A DNA stretch of 64,000 nucleotides from assembly GCF_000009765.2 (NCBI RefSeq), contig NC_003155.5, positions 1,302,001 through 1,366,000 of the forward strand, written 5' to 3'. The translations under genes were made by a program, and so were the position numbers. Source of the DNA: Streptomyces avermitilis MA-4680 = NBRC 14893 (GTDB lineage Bacteria; Actinomycetota; Actinomycetes; Streptomycetales; Streptomycetaceae). Under the pieces are notes generated by a model. It was not told the origin of the DNA and ran no database searches. It saw only the letters and a list, made by a program, of their open reading frames with translations. Below, one piece after another: positions 41,403 to 49,063 of this stretch; the first letter of the stretch is position 1; every line of letters begins with the position of its first letter.

Positions 41403-42296
41403 TCACCCCTGCCGCGAGGCGGTCCTGTCCGGCGCGTGTGCGGCCCACTCCACGATCTGTACCGCGGCGCCCGCGGCCTCCAGCCCACGGCAATGTGCGT
41501 GATGCCGGCGGGCGATGCCGTCGAGATCGAGGTGGGCTCCGAAGGCGGGGTCGCCGGCCAGCCGCCGCGCGTAGGCCCAGAGCGCCGGGTGATCGGCGAC
41601 GCGGTGCACAGCGGAGGCGTCCAGGTGCCAGCGGTGCACGGTGTCGAGCTGCACCAGGCTCACCCACAACTCGATGTCGGCCGCGGTCAACCGGTCGCCC
41701 AGGAGGTAGTCCTGGCGGGCCAGCCGCCCTTCCAGCGAACGCAGCGTGCGCAGCAGGGAGCCCAGCGCGCTGTCCCGCTCCGCGTCGTCGGCATCCGCGC
41801 GTCCGGCCCGCTGGGCCGTCGCGTTGATGCCCTGCTCACACAGATGTCCGACGGCCTCGATCTCCGCCTCCATGCCCTTCGGGTACAGCGGAGGCCGCTC
41901 CCCGCCGAAACGCCGGGCCAGGTCGCGCATGATGTCCGGCGCGTGCGTGCTCACGATCCGGCCCGACCAGTCGTCGCTGAGCACCGGCGCCACGGCGGCT
42001 CCGGCATACCGGTGCGCACTCGCCTCGTACAGCGGGCGTAGCGCGGAGTGCTCTCCGCCGGGTCCGTCGGGCACCGCGGGCAGCAGCGTCACCGGGCAGG
42101 CGTCCTCGAGTCCGAGCAGGCTGTGGGCGACGGCGATCTTCAGACAGTGCGGACACGACGGCGACAGGTGGAGGCGATACCGGCCCGGCACGGGATAGTG
42201 GCCGCTGCGCGCGTCGCAGCCGATCCTCCCCCGAAAGGCCGACGTGGCCGGTATGGATCGTGCGGACGGAACTGCGGTCAAGGCGTTGACGGACAT
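41403..42296 (-). CDS. Glutathione S-transferase, glutathionyl-hydroquinone reductase-like, 297 aa
   Basis: The N-terminal thioredoxin-like domain starts with GRYRLHLSPSCPHCLKIAVA, where the family (YqjG/ECM4) usually has CPWAHR; the first Cys, the catalytic one, is kept. The C-terminal helical domain has FGGERPPLYPKGMEAEIEAV and LLGDRLTAADIELWVSLVQL, the usual GST helices. Such enzymes reduce glutathionyl- or, in actinomycetes, perhaps mycothiol-type conjugates. The ATG at MSVNALTAVPS has GGGGAGAG ahead. A leader peptide gene lies upstream in its long 5' leader, hinting at sulfur- or cysteine-linked control. Confidence 0.85.
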   Translation of the reverse strand: MSVNALTAVPSARSIPATSAFRGRIGCDARSGHYPVPGRYRLHLSPSCPHCLKIAVAHSLLGLEDACPVTLLPAVPDGPGGEHSALRPLYEASAHRYAGAAVAPVLSDDWSGRIVSTHAPDIMRDLARRFGGERPPLYPKGMEAEIEAVGHLCEQGINATAQRAGRADADDAERDSALGSLLRTLRSLEGRLARQDYLLGDRLTAADIELWVSLVQLDTVHRWHLDASAVHRVADHPALWAYARRLAGDPAFGAHLDLDGIARRHHAHCRGLEAAGAAVQIVEWAAHAPDRTASRQG

Positions 42297-42444
42297 GTCT
42301 CTCCCCGGGGTCTGGCACGCACAGGTGCGGAGGGCGAAGGGCGGGAGCGGAGTCGTCGGCTCGGCGCGAACGGCGGTGCCCGGTGCGGAACTGAGGTCCC
42401 GGTACGGACGGCCGGGACACGGGCGCCGGACCGGCACCGCCGGT

Positions 42445-42567
42445 TCAGCGCAGTCGGCCGGTCGCGCTGCAGACACGCAGCAGATCGATGTGACGGCGGG
42501 AGGTCAGGTGGAGCGTCGGCCGACGTGTGCGGTTCACACTGTCGATGACCGGCTCCAGGCGCCTCAT
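42445..42567 (-). CDS. Putative leader peptide ahead of the GST gene, 40 aa
   Basis: The ATG is preceded by GGGAAG. The peptide ends with LTSRRHIDLLRVCSATGRLR. The block LTSRRHIDLLRV is the hallmark of short leader peptides that stand in front of sulfur-assimilation and organosulfur transport genes in Streptomyces and other actinomycetes. It is too short for normal gene finding. The GST gene starts about 150 bp downstream on the same strand. Just upstream lies CCTAGTGAATAGG (42577-42589), with CCTA/TAGG arms, which probably belongs to the promoter or an operator. Translation of the peptide is likely to regulate the GST gene; the signal is not shown by the sequence. Confidence 0.75.
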   Translation of the reverse strand: MRRLEPVIDSVNRTRRPTLHLTSRRHIDLLRVCSATGRLR

Positions 42568-42972
42568 GCTTCCCTACCTATTCACTAGGAAATCCCCTCT
42601 GGAGTGTCGGTCCGCCTTCCGCCGCAGTCAAGAGGTGTCTCACGGACGGCGGTCCGACCCCGCAGCCCTCCCCCGCCGGGACGGCCACGACCGAGGACGG
42701 CGGAGGCGAGTCGGACACCCGGGCGGCCCGGGCGGAAGGGACTGAGCTGTGGGGGATCCGCCGGCGCGGCGGTCCGGTGACGGGCCGACGGTCGACCGGC
42801 GGGCGCGGGCGCGGACCGGCCGCCCGGCAGGGGTGGTTGTCGCCGCTGTCGCCCGGCGGCCTCGCCGAGCCCGAGCGGACCTCCGGCCGGCTGGAGGGCG
42901 TCGGCTCGGGGTGGTACGGACGAGGGGCTCTCTACACTGCTCTGGACCTGATCGACCAACCGGGGGACGGAC
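42568..42972. other. Divergent intergenic region, 405 bp
   Basis: Only the first 30 bp (the promoter-like AT-rich patch of the leader peptide) and the last 70 bp (leader of the lipoprotein gene) show structure. In between I find only GC-rich frames without protein character. Confidence 0.5.
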
Positions 42973-43542
42973 ATGCGGGTACGCGGTCACCAAGTGCTGA
43001 TCCTGACGTGCGCAGCGGCGCTGCTGGGGGCAACGGCGGCCTGCGGCGGGGCAGGGACCGCCACGAAGCGGCCCGGCACCGCCCGCACCGCACCTTCACA
43101 TGCCCGCTTCGACGCGGAGATCTCGCTGCCCGACGGCCGCCGCGTAGGCATGTACTACGCCACCGGACGCGGCCTCGTGGAGCAGCACCGGGGCACCGGC
43201 AGCGCGGCCTGGAGCACACCGCATCTGCTGCACCGGACCACGTCCGATCCCTGCCAGAGCCTGCGGCTCAAGGCGTTCGGGACCACGGTCGCGGCCATCG
43301 CGAACTGGGGGGTGTACTGCGCCGACGGTGAACCACCGACGGAGTCCCTCGCCGCGGTCGGTACCGGAAACCTCTCGGAGTGGGACACCGATGTCACCCC
43401 CGACTTCGACGGTTGGGATGCCGTGAAGGCCTCGGAAGAGACGGGCGAGCTGAGTTTCACCAATGGCTCCGTCGAGTCGGTCACGAGGCTGCGCTGGCGC
43501 CGGACGGAGGGGTTCTCCGACGTGGAGGAGATCCCCCGGTGA
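42973..43542 (+). CDS. Putative lipoprotein, 189 aa
   Basis: The signal peptide is VLILTCAAALLGATAAC with the lipid-modified Cys at about residue 24. The mature part is beta-rich, with two Cys residues (SDPCQSLRLKAFGTT and NWGVYCADGEPP) that could form a disulfide. It ends in LRWRRTEGFSDVEEIP. I do not recognise a family. The ATG has GGGGGACGG ahead. It is convergent with an SDR gene 260 bp away. Confidence 0.8.
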   Translation: MRVRGHQVLILTCAAALLGATAACGGAGTATKRPGTARTAPSHARFDAEISLPDGRRVGMYYATGRGLVEQHRGTGSAAWSTPHLLHRTTSDPCQSLRLKAFGTTVAAIANWGVYCADGEPPTESLAAVGTGNLSEWDTDVTPDFDGWDAVKASEETGELSFTNGSVESVTRLRWRRTEGFSDVEEIPR

Positions 43543-43800
43543 GCCGTCCCACGCATGACGACCCACTCCGCGCCTTCGCGGACGAGGACACGTCTGCGCG
43601 AAGAGCCGCCGGTCCGGGAGATCCGGTTGCTCCGCGTGGATGCCTCGGACCGGTTGTCGACCAGGCCGGCCCGCTCCGTGCACGACGGAACCGGGCTTGC
43701 CCACCACGTGTCCGGAGACGGCCCTCCCCTGGTCTGCCTGCCCGGAGACCGGTTCGTGGCCGCCACCGCGCCGTTCCTCAGCCGAGCCAGGGCCTCACGG

Positions 43801-44481
43801 TCAGCCGGCCACCGCGCTCAGCTGCTGCTTGACCTGACGCGACAGATCGTCGGCCAGGATTTCCGGCAGGCCCTTCTCGATCCCCTCCAGAGCCTGGGCG
43901 GCGACGAGCGCGGGGGCCGTCTTCTGCTCCGGGGCCACGTACTCGGCCATGTCGGTGTCCATGTACCCGACGTGCAGAGCGCTGACGGTGATGCCGCGCG
44001 GCGCCAGTTCCTCGCGTACCGAGTCGGTCAGCGACCAGGCCGCCGCCTTGCCCGCGCTGTAGGCGCCGTAGCCCGCCGGGTGCACCCACGACAGGACCGA
44101 GAGCACATTGAGGATCGCCCCGCCGCCGTTGGCCTCGATGACCGGGGCGAAGGCCCGGGTCGTCTGAAGGGTTCCGAAGAAGTGCGTCTCCAGTTCCAGG
44201 CGCACGGACTCCAGATCGCCGGAAACCAGCTGCGTGTGCGTCGAGATACCGGCGTTGTTCACCAGGAGCGTCGCATCGGATGCCGTACGGGCCGCCTCCC
44301 GGACCGACTCCGGGTCGGTGATGTCCAGACGCAGCGGGATCGCGCCGGGCAGGTCGACCGTCTCCGGTCGGCGGGCCGCCGCGTACACCGTGGCGCCGCG
44401 CTCGAGGAGCTGCTCCGCGATATGGCGTCCCAGCCCCCGGTTGGCTCCGGTGACCACTGCGACGGCGTGCTTGAGATCCAT
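43801..44481 (-). CDS. SDR family oxidoreductase, 226 aa
   Basis: Classic short-chain dehydrogenase: glycine motif VTGANRGLGRHIAEQLLERG, VNNAG at about residue 80, the catalytic Ser in NVLSVLSWVHP and the YSAGK pair. The start at MDLKHAVAVVTG has AAGGGGAAAG ahead. It is divergent from a TetR gene with a palindromic operator between them, the usual arrangement for a TetR repressor and its SDR target. Substrate unknown, probably a reactive carbonyl or xenobiotic. Confidence 0.92.
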   Translation of the reverse strand: MDLKHAVAVVTGANRGLGRHIAEQLLERGATVYAAARRPETVDLPGAIPLRLDITDPESVREAARTASDATLLVNNAGISTHTQLVSGDLESVRLELETHFFGTLQTTRAFAPVIEANGGGAILNVLSVLSWVHPAGYGAYSAGKAAAWSLTDSVREELAPRGITVSALHVGYMDTDMAEYVAPEQKTAPALVAAQALEGIEKGLPEILADDLSRQVKQQLSAVAG

Positions 44482-44568
44482 GATTCTTTCCCCTTCGCGG
44501 GAGGTGCGGGGCCGAGGGGACGACCCTTCGGGTGGCCCCGGAGGCCCCTCGTTGACCTTCAACGGTTA

Positions 44569-44588
44569 TAGATTACGCCCATAATCTA
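44569..44588. promoter_or_regulatory. TAGATTA-N6-TAATCTA palindrome, TetR operator
   Basis: A perfect 7-bp inverted repeat centred in the SDR/TetR divergent gap, 88 bp from the SDR start and 63 bp from the TetR start. It is the only AT-rich DNA in the region, so it probably overlaps both promoters. A smaller inverted repeat CGTTGA-N3-TCAACG lies next to it at about 44550-44564. Confidence 0.7.
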
Positions 44589-44650
44589 AAAAGGGAAGAG
44601 GGAGCCGTACGATAGATGTCAGCGAACATCCAATCGTGGGGAGGTGGCCC

Positions 44651-45208
44651 ATGGGCCGCGTATCGAAGGAACAGGCACGCGAGAACCGGCAGCGTGTCGT
44701 TGCCACCGCCTCTCGCCTGATGCGTCAACAGGGCACCGACGGTGTCAGTGTCGCCGACCTGATGAAGGCCGCCGGGCTGACCCACGGCGGCTTCTACAAG
44801 CAGTTCGCCTCCAAGGAGGCCCTGATCGACGAGGCCACCGCGCATGCCTTCGGCACCGTGGAAGAACAGCTCGGCGACGGGCTCCAGGCCCATGAGGGCG
44901 ACTCCGCCGCAGCTCGCACAGCCTTCATCGACCACTACCTCTCCCCCGAGCACCGCGACGACATGGCCGACGGCTGCCCCACGGCCGCCCTCGCCGCCGA
45001 CATGGCCCGCGGCCCGGAGGAAAGCGCCGCGCACGAGACCTATGTCGAGGGAGTGCGCCGTTTCGCCGCTCGGCTCGCCGGCGCCGACGACGACGGCCTC
45101 GCCCGTCTGAGCACCCTGGTCGGCGCCCTCGTCCTCGCCCGGGCCGTCAAGGACGACCCGCTCTCCGACGACCTCCTCGAGGCCGCCCGCCGACAGCTGC
45201 TCCCCTGA
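44651..45208 (+). CDS. TetR family regulator, 185 aa
   Basis: N-terminal helix-turn-helix: MRQQGTDGVSVADLMKAAGL, then THGGFYKQFASKEALIDEA, in the AcrR/NemR-like subgroup marked by THGGFYxxFxSKxxL. The rest is the helical ligand domain (GCPTAALAADMAR, LVGALVLARAVKDDPLSDDL). The ATG at MGRVSKEQARENRQ has GGGGAGG ahead. It probably represses the divergent SDR gene and itself. Confidence 0.93.
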   Translation: MGRVSKEQARENRQRVVATASRLMRQQGTDGVSVADLMKAAGLTHGGFYKQFASKEALIDEATAHAFGTVEEQLGDGLQAHEGDSAAARTAFIDHYLSPEHRDDMADGCPTAALAADMARGPEESAAHETYVEGVRRFAARLAGADDDGLARLSTLVGALVLARAVKDDPLSDDLLEAARRQLLP

Positions 45209-45222
45209 CGCAGGGCGGTGGC

Positions 45223-45260
45223 CCGGGGCGGCGCCACCCCACCGGCCGGCGCCGCCCCGG
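45223..45260. terminator. Bidirectional terminator between TetR and the MBL-caspase operon
   Basis: CCGGGGCGGCGCC and GGCGCCGCCCCGG form a perfect 13-bp stem with a 12-base loop, 15 bp past the TetR stop. The 3' end of the convergent metallo-hydrolase gene lies 186 bp to the right. Confidence 0.7.
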
Positions 45261-45445
45261 CCGGTCACCCGTCGACCGCCCCGCCGAAACGGGCCGCGCT
45301 CCCCGCAGTGCCCGGCGCGCCGGTCCCGTACGGGCACGAGACGACGGCAAGGAGCCCCTTCGGCCCCGCGGGCCGCATCCACACGCCCCGTCGAGCCCTT
45401 CGTTCGAACCGCCCGGTGACGAAGGTGCCGGGCGGCGCCGACCCG

Positions 45446-46486
45446 TCACAGCTCGAAGCTCACGAACCCGTCCTCAGCGTCCGGTGCCGGTGCCGTCACC
45501 GTGTAGCCGAAGCGGTCCTTGAGGCTGTCGACGTCCCATATCGCCGCGCGATCACGGTAGTTGAACACGATCTCCTTCTTCGCGCCGCCGTGCTTGAGGA
45601 TCCGTGCGACGGCGATGGCGTTGGGGTGGTCGTGCCGGGCGCCGCTGGTCGATATCAGGTAGCGGTCGCAGTCGATCAGATCAAGCAGGTCCTTCGAGAG
45701 GTTGTGATCGCTGCCGTGGTGGGCCACCTTGAGGACGTCGACGTGCAGGCGTCCGCCCTCCGCCTCGGCCCTGGGCCGTATCGACCGCACCAGCCGCCGG
45801 TCGTCGGCGTCACCGGTCAGGATGATGCGCTTGCCCTCGAACTCGAAGAGCAGGCCGATGCTCGTGAGGTTGGTCTTCGACGTGTCCGGCCGGAACGGGC
45901 GTGCGGCCAGCTCCTCCACGTTCACTCCCCCGAAGTGCTCGAAGCCGGGCACCAGGGGGATCTCGTCGGGATCGCGGCCCGGGATCAGGCCGTGCTTCGC
46001 GCATTCCTTGACCCAGTCCGGCGCCAGGCTCTCCAGTTGACCGCGGTCGGGCGAGAGCACGTCCACCGTGGATCCGTCGTCGAACCACACGAGCTCCCGC
46101 CCGACTTCGACACTCAGCCCGCCGAACGCGTCGTTCCACGGCAGCTTCTGCTCCACAAGGGCGCTGGTGAGCTTCTCGCCGTCCTGAGCACCGAACCCCT
46201 CGAACTCGAGGAGGTGATCGAACCCGTTGAACCACACGTCCCCGAACTCCACCGATCTGTCGGGGTCGTTCAGCAGGGCGAGCACGCCCAGAAGGTGGTC
46301 CTGGTCGACATGGGTGACGACGAGGACGTCGACCAGACCGTCGAGGCCCGCGAGTGTGGGCCGGATGCGCGGATACGTGCCGCTGCGGCCGCCGTCGAGG
46401 AGGATCCGGCGCAGGAAGGTGCCGTCGCCGTACTCCAGCAGCAGGCAGTCGCCGTCCTCGCCGGGCATCATCGTGAACCGGATCAT
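45446..46486 (-). CDS. MBL-fold metallo-hydrolase, ComEC-C-like, 346 aa
   Basis: Metallo-beta-lactamase fold without membrane parts. It starts MIRFTMMPGEDGDCLLLEYG, with LLDGG at about residue 30, and the metal motif THVDQDH at 58-64 (HxDxDH). Further ligands lie in LTGDADDRRL and VLKVAHHGSDHNLSKDLLD. The VLKVAHHGS block is that of the ComEC C-terminal domain and related phosphodiesterases acting on nucleic acids or nucleotides. Its ATG overlaps the stop of the preceding gene (ATGA), so translation is coupled. It is the last gene of the caspase operon. Confidence 0.9.
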   Translation of the reverse strand: MIRFTMMPGEDGDCLLLEYGDGTFLRRILLDGGRSGTYPRIRPTLAGLDGLVDVLVVTHVDQDHLLGVLALLNDPDRSVEFGDVWFNGFDHLLEFEGFGAQDGEKLTSALVEQKLPWNDAFGGLSVEVGRELVWFDDGSTVDVLSPDRGQLESLAPDWVKECAKHGLIPGRDPDEIPLVPGFEHFGGVNVEELAARPFRPDTSKTNLTSIGLLFEFEGKRIILTGDADDRRLVRSIRPRAEAEGGRLHVDVLKVAHHGSDHNLSKDLLDLIDCDRYLISTSGARHDHPNAIAVARILKHGGAKKEIVFNYRDRAAIWDVDSLKDRFGYTVTAPAPDAEDGFVSFEL

Positions 46487-47763
46487 TGCGGTCTCCCTCG
46501 GAGGGCGACGATCACGAAGGGCTCGCGCAGGTCGACACGCCACGACAGGCGGCGAGCCTGGTCGAGCCGCCGAGCGCACTCGGGGTCGTCGGGGAATTCG
46601 GAGAGTCCGTGGATGAGCCGGCTCAGGCCCAGGGTGAAGACCGGCACACCGCGGTCGAAGGCCTCGACGAGCCCGTCGCGGGCCGCCCGCAACTGCGTCT
46701 CGGTGTGCGCCCGGCGCAGCTGGCGCATGGCCCACAGCAGGGATCCGTCGCCCATCCAGTCGAACTCGTGCCGCAGATGGTCGAGCCACGGGTCCCAGCG
46801 CTGTGGACGTTCCGTCAGCTCGCTGCCGACCAGCACGTACGCGCCCGCCACCGCCGCGAGCGGGTTCTCCATCTTGGCGTAGAGCAATGCCTCCGCGTCC
46901 CTGACCAGGGTCGCCGCCGCGTCGAAGGCGCCTCGGGACATGTATCCCAGGGCGGGCCCCACCCGGCGGTCCCGCACGGCCACCGAGACCGCGCTGCCGG
47001 TGGGACTCTGACGCTCGTTGACCAGCACCTCGATCTGCGCGGAGCCCCATGGCGCCGGCAGGGTGACGACGTACTCCTTGCCGGCCAGTGAGACGACCAG
47101 GAACTGCCGAGGGCCCGTGGGCCCGCCCCACCGTGTGGGCGTGCCGTGCTCGTCGACCGGTCCGTGCGCGCCGAACCGGTACAGGCGTGCGGCCGCGTCA
47201 CCCAGCGCGAGACTGGGAACGGACCGGGGCGCGGACTGGGCGATCTCGAAGACGGTCGGCCGTTCGGCCGGCCCGTCGGCCAGCTTGAGCATCGAGTCGA
47301 AGTGGTAACTCGTGGGCTTCGGGTCGCCGACGAACACCGCGTGCCCCGGTTGGACGAGCCCTTCCCACACCCCGGAGCGCGACCCCCGGGACCGGGGCAC
47401 AGGAATCGTCGCACTGTCGTGATAGGTCTCGTAGGCCTCGATGTTGCCCATGAGGTACTGCCAGGAATGTGACGCGTAGGGCGAAGGCGCCGTGCGCAGC
47501 GTCACCGGGGTGTCCTCGCCCTCCCTGGCCTCGGCATCCCTGGAAAGCACCGTGCCTGACGGCAGCGTGGCCGACACGATGTACCGGCCGGGATCGACCT
47601 CGTACCGCGCCGGCACGGCCGACATCCCGCAGGGGAACACGACGTTGCGATGGGTGACACCGTTGCCGTCGGTCGAGTAGATGTTGCCGACGACCTTGGC
47701 GCCGGCGGAGAGGTCGGATTCGTCGAGGGCCAGCGCGACGGTCACGCTCAGGCAGCCACTCAT
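46483..47763 (-). CDS. Unrecognised middle protein of the caspase operon, 426 aa
   Basis: I do not recognise this protein. The first 75 residues look like an Ig/transthyretin-like beta sandwich (VTVALALDESDLSAGAKVVG, and GRYIVSATLPSGTVL). A second beta-rich region spans about 130-250 (WEGLVQPGHAVFVGDPKPTS, and QIEVLVNERQSPTG). The last 170 residues are helical (AFDAAATLVRDAEALLYAKM, and LRAARDGLVEAFDRGVPVF), ending in a strand with EPFVIVALRGRPQ. No catalytic motif is visible. Both ends overlap the neighbouring genes by ATGA, so it must be made together with the caspase and hydrolase; a role as adaptor or sensor fits but is inference. Confidence 0.85.
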   Translation of the reverse strand: MSGCLSVTVALALDESDLSAGAKVVGNIYSTDGNGVTHRNVVFPCGMSAVPARYEVDPGRYIVSATLPSGTVLSRDAEAREGEDTPVTLRTAPSPYASHSWQYLMGNIEAYETYHDSATIPVPRSRGSRSGVWEGLVQPGHAVFVGDPKPTSYHFDSMLKLADGPAERPTVFEIAQSAPRSVPSLALGDAAARLYRFGAHGPVDEHGTPTRWGGPTGPRQFLVVSLAGKEYVVTLPAPWGSAQIEVLVNERQSPTGSAVSVAVRDRRVGPALGYMSRGAFDAAATLVRDAEALLYAKMENPLAAVAGAYVLVGSELTERPQRWDPWLDHLRHEFDWMGDGSLLWAMRQLRRAHTETQLRAARDGLVEAFDRGVPVFTLGLSRLIHGLSEFPDDPECARRLDQARRLSWRVDLREPFVIVALRGRPQ

Positions 47764-48932
47764 GACTTCACCAGGTGCACCCGGCGGAACACCGGGCGGA
47801 CGGTGATGGTCTTCGTCCGTACGTCCCGCTCGCCGAGCCTCGCCTCGAAGTCGTAGTCGCCGAAGCTCAGTTCAATGGCCCATTCGCTCTCCGGATCGGT
47901 GTCGTCGACGTCGTTCAGTGTCCGGCGCAGCCGCTCGCGTCCGCCTTCGAGGCACACGAACTCGGCCTCCGCGTTGTCCTGTGCGGGGTCGCAGCCCACG
48001 TAGACCGGGACGACCGGCGGACCGGCCAGCTGGTGGAGGACGAACACCGGCAGTTCACCCACCGCGGGGACCTGGACGCCCGCGACCATGCCGGCGAAGC
48101 AGGGCTGGTGCATGAAGTGGTCGATCGCCTCCAGCAGATGGGCGGTGTTGACCCGCCAGTCGCCTTCGGGGTCGTCGCTCGCCGCACCGGCGAGGCTCTT
48201 GAGCAGCGCCTCCGTGAACAGGCTCACCTGCCCGGGCCGGGCGTGCGACTGGTCGCCGGACAGGGTGGCGTAGTAAGGGATGTGGAACCGTCGGGGAAGG
48301 TCCAGCGGTCGGGCCCCCGCCCCGAGCGGCGTCCGTCCGGCGAAGCGCGTGCCCGAAGCCTCGATGAGCACGTCGGAGTTGGAGCGGCAGGCGTCGAGGA
48401 AGAAGACCTGCTGGGAGGCCTTGCAGCGCTTGAGTCCGTTCATCAGGCCCGCGAAGTCCAGTGCGCCGTTGAGGGGGTTGTGCGGGTCGGCGAAGATGTC
48501 GGCGGCGAGGAGCGCCATGTCGTCGCCCTGCGAGATGCCGTGTCCGCAGAAGTAGAAGACGAGCCGGTTGTCGACGTGGCTGTCGCCCCGGTCGTACCAC
48601 TGTGTGACCGCGGCGAGGATGTTGTCGATGGTGGCGACCTCGACCTCGTGGGCGGTCCCGGTACGGGGGTTCACGAACGGGGCCGGCTGTTCCTCGCTCA
48701 GCAGCAGCGAGACGCTGCCGAGCGGCCGCTGCGGGTCGTGGTACTCGGCGAGCAGCCACCTCGCGAAGGCACGGGCGGAGAGAGGCGGTGAGCTGAGCTG
48801 CCGCATGCCGTCCGAATCCGCTACCGGAGCCTCGCCGCCCTCGAGATGGGGGTATTTGCCGACACCGACGACCAGTCCGTGGGTGGCCGGAGGCCCGGCA
48901 TTCTCATCGAGGTGGATCACAGAACCGGCCAT
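47760..48932 (-). CDS. Caspase family (C14-like) cysteine protease, 390 aa
   Basis: The caspase p20-like fold opens at THGLVVGVGKYPHLEGG. The catalytic dyad is visible: His 131 in RLVFYFCGHGISQGDD and Cys 182 in QQVFFLDACRSNSDVL. The domain ends at about residue 300. The last 80 residues (VYVGCDPAQDNAEAEFVCLE and following) form a separate beta domain. The start at MAGSVIHLDENAG has GGAGG ahead; an upstream in-frame extension crosses the promoter. It is the first gene of a three-gene, translationally coupled operon, and a TATAAT lies 57 bp upstream. It is divergent from a DUF2235 lipase gene. Bacterial proteases of this kind often serve in regulated cell death; target unknown. Confidence 0.92.
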   Translation of the reverse strand: MAGSVIHLDENAGPPATHGLVVGVGKYPHLEGGEAPVADSDGMRQLSSPPLSARAFARWLLAEYHDPQRPLGSVSLLLSEEQPAPFVNPRTGTAHEVEVATIDNILAAVTQWYDRGDSHVDNRLVFYFCGHGISQGDDMALLAADIFADPHNPLNGALDFAGLMNGLKRCKASQQVFFLDACRSNSDVLIEASGTRFAGRTPLGAGARPLDLPRRFHIPYYATLSGDQSHARPGQVSLFTEALLKSLAGAASDDPEGDWRVNTAHLLEAIDHFMHQPCFAGMVAGVQVPAVGELPVFVLHQLAGPPVVPVYVGCDPAQDNAEAEFVCLEGGRERLRRTLNDVDDTDPESEWAIELSFGDYDFEARLGERDVRTKTITVRPVFRRVHLVKS

Positions 48933-48988
48933 GGATCCTCCGGAGACACTCCACTCTGCCGGAGCATGCCCGCAGGCAGAATTTCTCC

Positions 48989-48995
48989 TATTATA
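48989..48995. promoter_or_regulatory. AT-rich divergent promoter with perfect TATAAT
   Basis: On the minus strand TATAAT (48990-48995) stands 57 bp ahead of the caspase start. On the plus strand TATTAT (48989-48994) stands about 70 bp ahead of the lipase start. The surrounding 40 bp are by far the most AT-rich in this part of the window. No clear -35 partner is seen on either strand, which may mean activator dependence. Confidence 0.6.
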
Positions 48996-49063
48996 TTCCG
49001 TGAAAACTGATGCGTCCTGGTTTGTTCCGTGGATGTCCTTCATCAGCGAACGTGAGGCCCGAC

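Noticed and set aside
42585..42974. Minus-strand frame of 129 codons between leader peptide and lipoprotein genes
   Set aside because: Composition is Arg/Gly/Pro-rich without hydrophobic core or family motif, and no ribosome site precedes it.
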